This document shows, piece after piece, positions 22,191 through 33,966 of a DNA stretch of 64,000 nt (position 1 is its first letter; every line of letters starts with the position of its first letter). The notes beneath the pieces were generated by a model, which worked only from the letters and a program-made list of their open reading frames with translations, made no database searches and was not told where the DNA came from. This DNA is from Glebionis coronaria (lineage: Eukaryota > Streptophyta > Magnoliopsida > Asterales > Asteraceae). Location: NCBI GenBank assembly GCA_025667525.1, contig CM046877.1:263411706-263475705 (forward strand), written 5' to 3'. The position numbers were made by a program, and so were the translations under genes.

Positions 22191-23720
22191 CAACGTCATA
22201 AAGATTGAGGAGGAAATCATAAGAGACTTGGAGCGACTAGACATCAAGATCATGGTACGTGGACAGTACGGTTACTGGGCTAATCTTAGAATAGAAACCG
22301 AGTTACTCTCTAAGATCAAGGAAGCTCAGAAAGATGATGGAGAAATTTGGGTGATAGTTCAAAATTTGGAGAAGCGGACGGAATTCAGGGTAGATGCAGA
22401 TGGCATCGTATGGCAGGGCACGAGACTTTGTGTTCCTGATGATCAAGTACTCCGGGAAGCCTTGTTAGCTGAAGCTCATAGCTCCCCATTCTCTATACAT
22501 CCTGGTTCGACTAAGATGTACCATGACATCAAGCAGTACTTTTGGTGGAGTGGTATGAAATAGGATGTTGCCACTTACGTCTCCAAATGTCTTACCTACC
22601 AGCAAGTTAAGATCGAGCATCAGCGATCTGGCGGTCTCCTTCAACCGTTAGATATCCCAGAGTGGAAGTGGGACAAAATCACCATGGATTTTGTTACTGG
22701 TCTTCCGCCAACCAAGAGGAAGCACGATGCAATTTGGGTTATCGTAGATCGACTTACCAAATCAGCTCATTTCTTATCGATCCGCAAGGAAGATTCGGTA
22801 AGTAAACTCGCCGATACGTATAGAAGAGAGATCATGAGACTCCACGGTGCTCCATCCAGCATCGTCTCAGACAGAGATCCTCGATTCACTTCGCGATTTT
22901 GGAAGAGTTTGCAGAAAGCTTAGGGTACACAACTTAAGCTTAGTACGACTTTTCATCCTCAAACAGACGGGCAGTCGGAACGAACGATTCAGACATTGGA
23001 AGACATGTTGAGGTCATGTGCGTTGGAATGGACGGGTGATTGGGACGATTATATCTGTTTGGTGGAGTTTACATACAACAACAGTTGGCACGCAAGTATC
23101 AAGTGTGCTCCTTTCGAGATGTTTTATAGCAGAAAGTGTCGCGCCCCAATCTGCTGGGATCAGGTTGGCGAACGAACATTTGAAGGACCAGAGATCATAG
23201 AGATGACTAATGAGAGGGTCGTAGTAGCTAAGTAGAAACTTCAGGAAGCACGGTCACGTCAGAAGATTTACGCCGATAAGCATCGTAGGGACATACATTT
23301 TAACGTAGGAGATCACGTCTTTCTTAAGGTTTCGCCGTCACATGGTGTTAGACGCTTCGGGATTAAAGGGAAGCTCAGTCCTCGTTTTATCGGACCGTTT
23401 GATATCATTGAACAAGTCGGTGAAGTATCTTACCGGTTAGCATTACCTCCGCAGCTTTCGCATGTGCACAATGTGTTTCATGTGTCCTTACTCAGAGGGT
23501 ACCAGTATCATCCCCTTCACATGGTTCAGTATCCACTGGAACAGATACGTGAAGATCTCACTTTCATAGAAGAACCCGAACGAGTTCTTGACAGACAAGA
23601 ACGAGTCATGAGAATGAAGACGATTCCATTCGTCAAAATCCTTTGGAGGGATCATACCGAGCGGAAGCCACTTGGGAAACAGAGGAGTCTATCCGGGCTT
23701 CTTACCCTGATTTCATATTT
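22191..23720 (+). pseudogene. element D integrase with chromodomain
   Basis: The zinc-binding part has [16 protein letters not shown], but the second cysteine of CLTC is now tyrosine (CLTYQQVK). The catalytic core keeps D, D and E in MDFVTGLPPTKR, SDRDPRFTS and QSERTIQTLED. The GPF module FIGPFDIIEQVGEVSYRLAL and HNVFHVSLL follow. The chromodomain begins EEPERVLDRQ and KILWRDH, then a frameshift near 23655 moves ATWETEESIRASYPDF to another frame. Chromodomains direct integration to marked chromatin. TAG codons at 22561, 22921 and 23233 break the gene. Confidence 0.93.
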
Positions 23721-23763
23721 TGAATTCGGGTATGTTCTTCTTTTCTAGTTTACTTTATCTATA

Positions 23764-23800
23764 ATTCGGGGACGAATTCTTCTTTTTAGGGGGGAAGAGT
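23764..23800 (+). other. element D polypurine tract
   Basis: TTAGGGGGGAAGAGT ends at the 3' LTR start and would prime plus-strand DNA. Just before it is TTCGGGGACGAATTC, a string also found before element E's tract (minus strand near 59470). Confidence 0.8.
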
Positions 23801-26669
23801 TGTAAAAACCGCATGCTTTTACCATGAATAGTACCTTTTAGATCGTACTTACAAGATTAAAACTTTCCTTTTATAGCATGCTTACGTTCACGTATAAGAA
23901 TTTTAAGTATTACGTATGTGTTAGAACACGATAAGTATTTATTACGTATGAACACACGATAATTATTCAAATAATAATTATAATCACGAACATGCGATCA
24001 TGAAATCATGAACGTAAATTAATCACGAGAGAGTATTAATTGCGTATATATATATTTATTGCGAACACGAATAAATATATTAAGTCAAGATCAATAATTG
24101 ATTAGAACACATAAAAACACGAACACGATAAAACACAAACACACACTATAATATTTAGACTCGAGAAAGGTACGGGTTACCCCATGTGGGGCCCCCTACC
24201 CGCTGCTACACCAAGGAGAATGGGCCAAGCCCATTTTAATTTTTACTAAAACAAAGGAATTAGGAAAAAATGTTTTATTATTTACAAAACAAGAAAAATA
24301 AGAAAAACCTAAAATCTTTTCTTCTTCCTTCTCTTTGGCCGCCAGATTCAAGACACTAAAAGGGGGTGTTCGGTTGATTTTTTATCTTGGATATTGTGCA
24401 AGCATTCGTGTGTGTTCATCCTTAATTGATCCACGTAATCGGTATAACCTTTTAAACCCTTTTCTTTTATGTTTTGATTTAATGAATCACATAAAATCAT
24501 GATGTTTTTAAAAACTAATTAAAAACAATTATTAAAACATGTCTATGATCATGGGGTAAATCAAAACAAGGGTTTTTAGGGGTGTTTGTGTTGGCCGACG
24601 CCTAACCGAGCCCAAGGGGGGTCTCGGCTTGGCTTATGTAACACCACCGAAACCATATGGTCTCAGTATGGTGATGGTGGTCCCACGGAAGCAGCAAACA
24701 AGGGGAACCCCGACCTTGGTTTGGGGTATGGTGTTGATTACGGGTCCGGTTCATCGTTTCTAGTCACGGGTCCGGTTCATAGATTATTTTTAAGGTTTAT
24801 GATTTTAATAGTTATGTGTTAAAAATTAAATTAATAAAACATGACATGATTAATTTAATTAACATGACTTAGTTTATAAATTTAATTATTAGATCATGAA
24901 TTTTAACCTAAGTATTTATATTTAACTAGACTTTATAATTAATTAATTATTAAAAACCATGACTATAACTAATTAATTAACATGACTTAGGTTATATTAT
25001 TAATAATTAATAATACATGTTTTAACCTGAGTATTTTACCTTATTTAATTAAAATCATGATATATTTAATAAAATACTTTTAACCTATAGTTTATTTAAT
25101 TTACATGTAATAATTAATAAACTATACTTTATAACAACATGACTTAGCATAATAATCAGAAAACACTTAAGCATATATAATTAGCTTATTTAACCAGCTT
25201 ATATCTAGTTATGGAAACTTTCTATTTTTAGAAACTTATTTAAATAAGGCGGCTAATCTATTTATGGAAACTTTCTATTTTTAGAAACTTATCTATTTTA
25301 AGCGGTAATTCTATTTTTGGAAACTTTATATTTTTGGAAACTTTCTATTTTTGGAAACATTCTATTTTTGGTAACTTTCTATTTTGGAAACTTTCTATTT
25401 TAGGAAACCTGCTATTTTTAGAAAGTTACTTATTATTACACAACAAGCGTTATAATGCATGAAATACAAGAAATACTTAATCATAATAGACAGAATATAA
25501 GATAAACACAGTATAAAGCTTAAAACAGTAAAACATGACATGAACGTATAAAATAAGCTAAGACATGATATAAAACCAGTTACGTATTCAGTAATCAGAT
25601 ACTTATACACGTATGTATTTATGTAGCATTAGTAATACTGAAGTAGGACTCTCTTCCGTTCGTCTTCTTCGTTCACTGGACATAAGGTACGGATTCTCGT
25701 CCTTTTAGTATGGACATTCTTTCCTTATTAGGATTTCCCGTATGCAGCCAACTGTTTTCCTGTAGTATAAGTTTATACGTTTGATTGCTTATGTTTAATT
25801 AGAATAACTAAAGCCATATACATGCATGACTAGTTTCACCTAGTTATGGAGGTACCATAACCATAACACTAGAGGCACTGGTGTTATGACTTCCCCACGG
25901 CGGAGTGATTGCTCGTGGCGTCCCTTCAGCTTTTGGCCATATTATTATATTTATCATGTGGGGCGTATGGGTGCATCCTAGTTACATGTTTTTTAGTAGA
26001 TTACTCAGTGTGAATGTGGTGTGTGCCTTGCATCCTTCACAAGGAGCTGATCCATCCTACCCAAAACCAGTATATTAAATTAGAGGCAGCCCCTCTAATT
26101 TGCATGATGAGGTCACCCCTCTAAGTATTCTTGCACGGTGGATTTTCATGACCTATATTGGCTAATGGTAAAATATGTTAAATAGTTTTTACAAGATAAA
26201 CATAAGGCTTTTCAAACTATAAAACCAGTTTTACTAAGACTTAACCAGGTTATTCGGGACTTAGTTTCTTCTGTTGTTATATGCTTTTATGCTTGTATTA
26301 TTCATGCTTTATTGTACATCCGTGCACTGAGCGTATTGCTCCGCCGTTTTCCTTTTCATGTTCCCAAAACGGCAGGTACTCAGGGACGCTCGTAGACTTT
26401 AAGCGTACGTACATATGGACTGGAAGCTTTCTAGCCTTTCTTTACTTTATGCATTATCTATACTTTGATACTCTTTCCATGGACATTGTTTAGTCCTTTC
26501 ATTACAGTACTTATGTTTGTGTGTGATGAGCTTTACTTTTGGACTACCGATGTTTGATTTCGGTATTTCCTTTTATGGTCATGTAATGTTTTAGACATTT
26601 ATCCTTGTATGATTTGATGACACGCCATAATTACGCGTGACATTCCATTTATCAAAATGGGGTATTACA
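23801..26669 (+). repeat. element D 3' LTR
   Basis: Matches 15957-18830, starting TGTAAAAACC and ending GGGGTATTACA. It carries its own copy of the GGAAACTTTC array at about 25210-25435. Confidence 0.95.
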
Positions 26670-27274
26670 CTTGTGTTTCCACAATTTTCTAAACTGAATC
26701 TAATATTAAAAAACATTTAAGTAATATTAGGAGGATTCTCGCGCGATGTGACGGAGGATACCTTGCGATTAATCAGATAAAGGTAACAAAAATGATCCGG
26801 TTAGGCATGGTTCACTCATTTGCACAGGTTTCGGTCGGTTTCACTAATTTTCGATCAAAACCGTTGGTCGGGTTCAATTTTAGAACCATATGTACCACCA
26901 ACTTGTAAGTTATATAAAGTTTTTTATATGTTTTAATAGTTATACAATACATATATAATAAGATGTATTATTCATTTTAGAGGTATTTTTAAATATTATT
27001 AATTAGAATGTTTAATATATTAATTAATATATATTTATAACATATGTTTTATAACGTGTATTAATTAAAAAATAATTTTAGAAAAGTGATGGTAATGGTT
27101 AATTGACTTGTAAAATATGCTTTAAAATTCGTATTACTTAAAAATTTATTGATAAGAGAGTACATAAGATGGTTTATAAACTATGATTAAATGAACTTTA
27201 ATGAGTCCAAATGCAAAAAGATATAAAAGATACACAAACGTACTTTTAAAAAAGATTGAAAAATCGACCCCGCC
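26670..27274. other. spacer between elements D and B
   Basis: It begins with the right target duplication CTTGT (26670-26674) and is A/T-rich. No gene, RNA or repeat was recognised. Confidence 0.6.
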
Positions 27275-27781
27275 TGTTGGAAATTATTTGTTAAGTGTCA
27301 AGTACCGTTAGTGTATTTAAAGTACTGTTAGTATTATGTAAGTACCGTTAGTGTTAACGCGGTACATAGTAAGTACTGCTACTTATAAAGTAAGTTCTGT
27401 TATGATGATCAGGACGAATATATCTTTGTATAAGATATGTCATAATTATAGTTAGAGTATATCTTATGTGATATACCTAAATAGTTAGAATATTGATAAT
27501 ATATCGTCTGTGATATAGTTATCTTTATAGAATATTCTAAGGTTTATAGGGTTCCTTACTCTATAAAAGGAACATAGGTACAATGTCTTTCATGTACCTC
27601 ATACAAGTCGATTAATAAGAGAATCGAATAGTTAAAAGTAATTCTGTTCTTTTGTGCTTTATAAGTTAGATTCCGCATAACTTATTTAGTGTTTAGTAAG
27701 AGTGCTCAAAGTGTTTTAGTTTGATTACAAACTATTATACTAATTCTTAACAGAATATAGATCCAACCAAAAGGATCAACA
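27275..27781 (+). repeat. element B 5' LTR
   Basis: The LTR starts TGTTGGAAATT and ends GGATCAACA, two bases before the primer site. U3 has four copies of the AAGTACYGTTA motif at 27300-27380. The 3' partner is absent, so the left end rests on the TG rule and the homology of the internal region to A. Confidence 0.82.
27562..27569 (+). promoter_or_regulatory. TATA box of element B LTR
   Basis: TATAAAAG within CTCTATAAAAGGAACATAGG parallels the box in A's LTR at 15242. Confidence 0.7.
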
Positions 27782-27783
27782 AG

Positions 27784-27795
27784 TGGTATCAGAGC
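27784..27795 (+). other. element B primer-binding site (tRNA-Met)
   Basis: TGGTATCAGAGC follows the LTR after two bases and is the standard copia site complementary to initiator tRNA-Met. Confidence 0.93.
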
Positions 27796-27870
27796 TTGTT
27801 GAGAAACTATGAAAAAGAAGAACACGAACCTATACACTCCACACATACCAAATCTCAATGTCTCAACCAG

Positions 27871-29277
27871 ATGGTGATAATGCTCAACACTGATCCTGTT
27901 CTACCTCAAGGACAACCACAAGTTGTGCATCCTGCACCAACACAAGGTGCTCAAGTCGTAAATGATGTAGCTACCTCTACACCAACACCTTCTCATACTC
28001 TGTCTGCTGTTAAACTCCCAGTTCTCAAAGGTGACAATTATGAGACTTGGGCTATGCAGATGGAACATTACTTGAATCACACAGATCATACTGTGTGGCA
28101 AGTTATCAAGAATGGGAACACACCAAAGAAGTTACACTGGTTGCCAGACAATACATGCTATGTTCTACCTGCTGTGACTGCTGATGAGGTACAAGCAGAG
28201 ATCAGAGAAAGAAAAGCTAGAACTACTTTGGCTATGGCTCTTTCTGAAGACATTCTACCAAGCTTTCATCATTATAAAGATGCCAAAGCTATGTGGGATG
28301 CTATAAAACTTAGATTTGGAGGCAATGACAAATCTAAGAAAATTAAGAAGATTGTTCTTAAGCAAGAATTTGATAACTTCTCAACTACCAGTATAGAGGG
28401 AATACATGGTGGATATGGAAGGTTCAACAAGTTGCTTATTCAGTTAGCAGTTTATGTAAAAGTAATTCCTAATGAAGAAGCAAATCTAAAATTCTTAAGA
28501 AGTGTTCCACCAGAGTGGAAAGCAATGGCTATGCACTTCATCACAAGAGATGATTTGGAAACAATTCCATTTGATCATCTCTACAACAATCTTAGAGCAT
28601 ATGAGATGGATGTGAAAGGCAGTGAAGTAAAGATAACAACTACTTCAAAGTCTAACTTGGCCTTTGTGTCAGATGGGAACAGCGGTACTTACTTTCAAAA
28701 TACCACTAGTGGATCTAGCAGCGGTACTTACTTCACAAATACCGTTGGAGGACTTACAAGGAGTACTTACCCACAAAGTATTGAAAGCAGTCCTATGATC
28801 TCTCAAAATCCACATGGAAGGTCTTCACCACTATTTAGTGACAATGATGCCTTCTCATTCTTTGTTGGACAAGACAACAGGCCAAGATTAACTCTCAATG
28901 ACTTGTTCCAAATGGATGATGCTGATGTTGAAGAGATGGATCTTAAATGGCAAGCTGCAATGATGTTAGTAAGATCTAATAGGTTCTTCAAGAAGACTGG
29001 AAGAAAAATGACTGTTGATCCTAATGAGCCATTGGGATATGACAAGTCTAAAGTTGAATGCTATAACTGTGGAAGGAATGGACACTTTGCAAGAGAATGC
29101 AATAGAGATAAAGTTGAAACAAGCAATCTGAAGTCCAAGAACAGTTATAGAACCAGTCCAAAAATAACTGAAAGCTTTCCAAGAGGAAACAGCAGGAGTC
29201 CTAAAGGAACCAAAGCATTGGTTACTGTAGATGGAGTGGTGAATTGGGCAGAAGAGGAAGAAGAAGAAGATCTTTGA
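27871..29277 (+). CDS. gag: element B Gag, first frame
   Basis: This open frame covers a Retrotran_gag_2/UBN2-type Gag: LKGDNYETWAMQMEHYL, VWQVIKNGN, KAMWDAIKLRFGG and FDHLYNNLRAYEMD, then a serine/glycine-rich linker and a complete zinc knuckle CYNCGRNGHFAREC. The ATG at 27871 is the first in frame; an earlier ATG at 27858 is one register off and may be the original start after an indel. It ends with an acidic run and TGA at 29275-29277, after which the same register continues, so the full protein may have been longer. The linker carries the AAGTACCGCT motif in reverse orientation at 28681 and 28720. Confidence 0.85.
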   Translation: MVIMLNTDPVLPQGQPQVVHPAPTQGAQVVNDVATSTPTPSHTLSAVKLPVLKGDNYETWAMQMEHYLNHTDHTVWQVIKNGNTPKKLHWLPDNTCYVLPAVTADEVQAEIRERKARTTLAMALSEDILPSFHHYKDAKAMWDAIKLRFGGNDKSKKIKKIVLKQEFDNFSTTSIEGIHGGYGRFNKLLIQLAVYVKVIPNEEANLKFLRSVPPEWKAMAMHFITRDDLETIPFDHLYNNLRAYEMDVKGSEVKITTTSKSNLAFVSDGNSGTYFQNTTSGSSSGTYFTNTVGGLTRSTYPQSIESSPMISQNPHGRSSPLFSDNDAFSFFVGQDNRPRLTLNDLFQMDDADVEEMDLKWQAAMMLVRSNRFFKKTGRKMTVDPNEPLGYDKSKVECYNCGRNGHFARECNRDKVETSNLKSKNSYRTSPKITESFPRGNSRSPKGTKALVTVDGVVNWAEEEEEEDL

Positions 29278-29280
29278 TTA

Positions 29281-30798
29281 ATGGGTCTCTCTCATGAAGA
29301 TACTGAGGTACACCCTTGTTCTAAAGATTGTATTCTTAAATTTAATAGTCTAAAAGTAGAACTAGAGGAACAGTATCAAAAGGTTAACACATGCACTGTA
29401 GAAGTAGAGGCTTTCAAACAGGGTGTTGTTAAACTTGAGGATAATATAGTTTTGTATAAAAAGGCTCAACAAAACTATGAAGAGAAAATCAGGATTTCGA
29501 CTCTTCAAATGAGGGAAAAAGATGTGGAAATAAAAGCTTTTGAAAGACAACTTTTAAAAATAAATACACAAAATGAAGCTTTAAAAACCAGTCTTTGTAA
29601 AGAGAGGGAAGTGATTATTCAATGGCAACAATCCTCTAAGGGATTGGGAAAATTGATTAATTCACAAATGGGGTATTATGATAAAACAGGCCTAAGATAT
29701 ATTGAGGATCAACCTGGGATAACCTTAACTAACAAGGACATATCAAAAGGGATTTTTGATAGTTCTGGTGAGGTAGATGATACACCTGAAAATGATGAAT
29801 ATGCTGAAGGAATGAAGGCAGTTCCTCCACCAGTATCTGGAATTTTCATGCCCCCTTGTAATGATACTAGTATAGAGTTAGAAGATCCTAAGATTAATAA
29901 TGTCTTTAACTCTAGTACTGTGTCTCAAGAAAATACTGATGTCACCAAGAATATTGTTTATCCACCTCTAATGAATAACTTTGTTTCTAAGGAATCTAAG
30001 ACTAGTTCTGCTCCCAAGCAGGTAAAAATTCCTAGCAAGATACTGGAAAACAATAAACAACATACTAAAAACAAAAGGGCCGGGCTAGGTTTTGAAAAAG
30101 TAAAGTCAAAACAACCTTTTGGGTCTTCTTTAAGAAGAAAAGGATGTTATGTTTGTGGTAGTCTAAGTCATTTTATCAAAGACTGTACATTACATGAAGA
30201 TAAAATTGTGAAACAGAAGGCTACACAAAGGGTCATGAAAAACAGTAATGAGAAAAATGCACAGGGTAATTGGAAACATAAACTTAAAGATGACAAACCT
30301 AAGTTTGATCATGCAAGGGTAGTTAAACAGGTTATAAATAATCCTACCAAGTTTTGTTCCTAGGGCAGTACTTATGAAGCAAGGACTTGTATCCTTAAAG
30401 TCTGGCAAACCAAGTACCGGCAAGCCAAAACCTACAAGTACCGCTAGACCAAACTCAAGTACTGTTGGTTTAATGTCTGTAAAACCAATGTTCTCCAAGA
30501 CTTCTAAGAAGGTTTTTGAAAAGTTAAAGCACCTAGAAGTAAGGACAAGAACAAATCCGTACAAATGTGGGTTCCTAAAAGAGATATACCATGTGTTAAA
30601 GCAAGTACCGCGAAAGCAGTACTTAAGTCAAAGAAGTCAAAGCACATAGAGTCACCCTTTGAATTTGACTACATAAATGAAACCATGAAGTATAAGAGTA
30701 AAAGTAGCATTACTAGGAATGCTTCAGTACAAACTCTGAAATGTGTAGGTCCCACAAGATCCGAGCCAAATGTGGCTTGGGTCCCTGTTAAAAACTAA
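29281..30798 (+). pseudogene. element B Gag C-terminal coiled-coil and nucleocapsid
   Basis: In register with the preceding frame, 29281-30363 gives a long helical region (FNSLKVELEEQYQKVN, REKDVEIKAFERQLLKI), then the conserved WQQSSKGLGKLINSQMG and a second complete zinc knuckle CYVCGSLSHFIKDC. After TAG at 30361 the coding continues in frame 2 (TGKPKPTSTARPNSSTVG) and then frame 1 (MWVPKRDIPCVKAS to VAWVPVKN at 30798), so at least two frameshifts are present. Related Asteraceae copia proteins carry STARP repeats here. The long coil between two knuckles is unusual for a minimal copia Gag but recurs in this family. Confidence 0.82.
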
Positions 30799-30812
30799 TA
30801 AGTTTTATTTGT

Positions 30813-31208
30813 GTGCAGGGGCATCTCATTGATGAATTAAAAGATAAAGGAATTGTAGATAGTGGATGCTCAAGACACATGACAGGGAACAAAGATTTTC
30901 TTGTTGAATTTGAAGAATTCAAAGGAGGTCCCGTAGCCTTTGGGGGTAGCAAAGGTAGAATCACTGGCAAATGGAAAATCAACACAGGAAAGTTGGAATT
31001 TGAAGATGTCTTTTTTGTGAAAGAATTGAATGAGTTCAATCTCTTTTCAGTATCACAAATGTGTGATAAGAAGAACAAGGTGCTATTCACAGACAAAGAC
31101 TGCTTGGTGTTGTCTAAAGACTTTGAGATGTCAAAGGAATCTCAAATACTGCTTAAAGTACCCAGGCAAGAAAGTATGTACACCTTAATCTTCATACTAT
31201 TACTCTAA
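30813..31208 (+). pseudogene. element B protease
   Basis: The copia retropepsin active site IVDSGCSRHMTGN lies at about 30850-30890. VAFGGSKGRITGKWKI and NLFSVSQMCDKKN follow. The frame shifts near 31185 before the integrase zinc finger. No start codon is expected because it is part of the polyprotein. Confidence 0.9.
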
Positions 31209-32830
31209 CAGGTGGTATTACATGTTTGCTAGCTAAGGCTTATTTAGATGAGTCAAATTTATGGCATAGAAGATTAGGTCATGTGAATTTTAAGAATCTT
31301 AATAGATTGGTAAAAAGGAATTTGGTTAGAGGTCTACCTAACAAATCTTTTCAAAATGATTTCACATGTGCTGCTTGTCAAAAAGGAAAATAACATAGAG
31401 CCTCTTATAAGGCCAAGACTGTAAATACTGTGACAAAAACTTTGCATCTCTTGCATATGGATTTATTTGGTCTAGTTTCTATAAGAAGCATTAGCCATAA
31501 GACCTTTTGTCTAGTCATAACTGATGATTATAGTAGATTCAGTTGGGTTTTCTTTTTAGCCCTTAAAAGTGAAACAAGTGAATTACTAAAGGATTTTATC
31601 ACTTTAGTTGAAAAGCAGTTCACTAAACAGGTTTTAATCATTAGGACTGATAATGGAACAGAATTTATGAATGCTGATTTTGATGAATTCTGTAGGTCTA
31701 AAGGAATTAAGAGGCAATTTAGTAATCCTAGAACTCCTCAACAGAATAGAGTAGCTGAAAGGAAGAATACGACATTAATTGAGGCTGCTAGAACTATGCT
31801 GGCTGATTCACTTTTGCTAAATACCTTTTGGGCTAAAGCAATCAATACTGCATGTTATGTGTTAAATAGAGTTCTAGTAACTAAACCTCAAAACAAAATA
31901 CCTTATGAACTTTTGACTAATGTAAAGCCTAACATAAGTCATTTAAAACTTTTTGGGTGTCATGTGTCCATACTAAATACTCTTGATTACTTGGTAAAGT
32001 TTGATGGAAAGTCTAATCCAGGATATCTTGTAGGATATTCATTGCAAAGTAAATCATATAGGGTTTACAATTTGGAAACTAAGAAAGTTGAAGAAAATAC
32101 TCATGTCAGTTTCTTAGAAAATAAACCCAATGTTCCAGGAATAGGTTATGCTTGGATGTTTGATTTAGATTATCTAACTAACTCCATGGATTACTACTCT
32201 TTGCAAAAAGACTGTCAAACTAACAATGCAGGTGAGGAGTCAAGTGCAATTAATACAGGTACTCAAGAAGATGTTACTTCATCTAATGAAGATGTTCACA
32301 TCTATGTGCCAAATATGCCTACTGTTACTCCAATGTCTGCAACTCCCAAGAAGCAAACCATGCCATCAAATGATGATCAAGCCTCCCAGGAACTTCAGAG
32401 GCTTCAAGATCAAGAAAAGAATGATACATCTGCTAATAAGCATGCAGGAGAAGAATCTTTTGAGTCACAACACTCAACAGTACATACTATACCTAGCGGT
32501 ACTTCATCTGCAAGTACTGCTAAGTCAAAATCTGCTAGATCTGCTGAAGCACTAGAAGAGATTTTGCAAGCATTGGACGATGAAGACTTATATGCCAGTC
32601 CAACTGAAGGAATCTTCTCCAAAGCTTCCTATGATGAGCAGGGTGCAGTAACTGATTTCAACAATTTGGAAACTAAAATTCCAGTCAGTTCTATTCCCAC
32701 TCATAAAGTCAACAACAACCATCCTGCTACTCAGATTATTGGTGATCGAAAATCTGCTGTACAAACCAGAAGACAACTACAAACCAATATTGAAACTCAT
32801 GCACTAGTGAGTTATGTCAAACAACAGTAG
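31209..32830 (+). pseudogene. element B integrase
   Basis: The pre-integrase zinc finger WHRRLGHVNFKNLNRL...CAACQKGK is followed by a TAA at 31391 (CAA to TAA). The core has the catalytic D in LLHMDLFG, D in IIRTDNGTEF and E in VAERKNTTLIE, then NTACYVLNRV and the GKSNPGYLVGYSLQSKSYRVYN module. A variable acidic tail holds motif copies in both orientations near 32495 and 32511. The frame ends at TAG 32828. Integrase inserts the cDNA into the genome. Confidence 0.93.
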
Positions 32831-33966
32831 ATAACAAATCATAAAGATACTCAGTATTGTTTGTTTGCCTGTTTCTTATCTCAAGTAGAGCCCAAAAATA
32901 TCTCTCAGGCTCTTGATGAATAAAGTTGGGTGGATGTCATGCAAGAAGAATTAACACAATTTGAGCTACATAAGGTTTGGATTCTTGTGGATCTTCCCTC
33001 AAGAAAAGGAGTAATTGGTACAAGATGGATCTTCAGGAACAAGAAGGATGAAAGAGGGGTTGTTGTGAGGAACAAGGCATGACTTGTTGCTCAAGGCTAC
33101 AGACAGGAAGAAGGGATAGACTATGATGAGGTTTTTGCACCAGTGGCAAGGATAGAAGCCATTAGGTTATTTTTGGCCTTTGCATCATATATGGGATTTA
33201 TAGTCTATCAAATGGATGTGAAAAGTGCCTTTCTATATGGTACTATTTCAGAGGAGGTATATGTCTCACAACCTCCAGGTTTTATAGATCCTAAATTCCC
33301 CAATAGAGTCTAAAAAGTTATCAAATCACTTAATGGTCTGCATCAAGCTCCAAGAGCCTGGTATGCAACTTTATCCAACTTTCTGCTAGAACATGGATAT
33401 AGGAGAGGAACCATTGAAAAAACTCTTTTCATCAAGAAAAATGCCAATGACATTATTCTAGTTCAAGTCTATGTTGATGACATCATTTTTGGTTCTACCA
33501 AGAAGACATGGTGTGAAGAGTTTGAAGCTTTGATGAAAGGAAGATTTCAAATGAGTTCTATGGGAGAACTAACTTTCTTTTTGGGACTACAAGTCAAACA
33601 AAGGAAAGATGGAATATTTATCAGCCAAGATAAATATGTTGCTGAAATCTTAATGAAATTTTCATGTATGGATACAAGGAGTACAAGCACGCCTTTTGAA
33701 GCTAAGAAATCTTTATCAAAAGATGAACATGGAGAGGATGTTGACATTCATCTCTATAGGTCAATGATTGGTTCATTGATGTATCTTACTGCTTCAAGAC
33801 CAGATATAATGTTTGTTGTGTGTGCATGTTCAAGATTCCAAGTTCCTTCAAAGGTGTCACATCTATATGCTGTGAAGAAGATTTTTAAATATCTTAAAAG
33901 TCAACCTAATTTAGGATTATGGTATCCTAGAGACTCCACCTTTGAATTGGAAGCTTACTCAGATAG
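32831..33966 (+). pseudogene. element B reverse transcriptase
   Basis: In the same register as integrase: [71 protein letters not shown] and the catalytic QVYVDDIIFGS (about 33464-33497), then MSSMGELTFFLGLQVKQ. Nonsense codons at 32921, 33080 and 33311 break it. The catalytic aspartates remain. RNase H begins at EAYSDS and is cut by element C. Confidence 0.94.

Larger units (their letters stand above)
15957..26669 (+). mobile_element. gypsy/Tekay-type chromovirus D (decayed, complete ends)
   Basis: The element is 10713 bp with LTRs of 2874 bp (15957-18830) and 2869 bp (23801-26669), both TGTAAAA...TTACA, flanked by CTTGT at 15952-15956 and 26670-26674. The order is LTR, tRNA-Met type primer site, hairpin leader, gag, protease, RT, RNase H, integrase, chromodomain, polypurine tract, LTR, which is the chromovirus order. 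The pol frame is one continuous register apart from nonsense codons at 20854, 21511, 21991, 22000, 22561, 22921 and 23233 and frameshifts near 20447 and 23655. The LTRs differ clearly more than those of N, including a roughly ten-base indel near 16081/23925, so D is older. Confidence 0.95.

Noticed and set aside
30784..30821. Possible intron between copia B nucleocapsid and protease (ends in TTTGTGTGCAG)
   Set aside because: From the only donor-like GT in context it would be 38 bases, below plant intron minimum, and no frame is restored cleanly.
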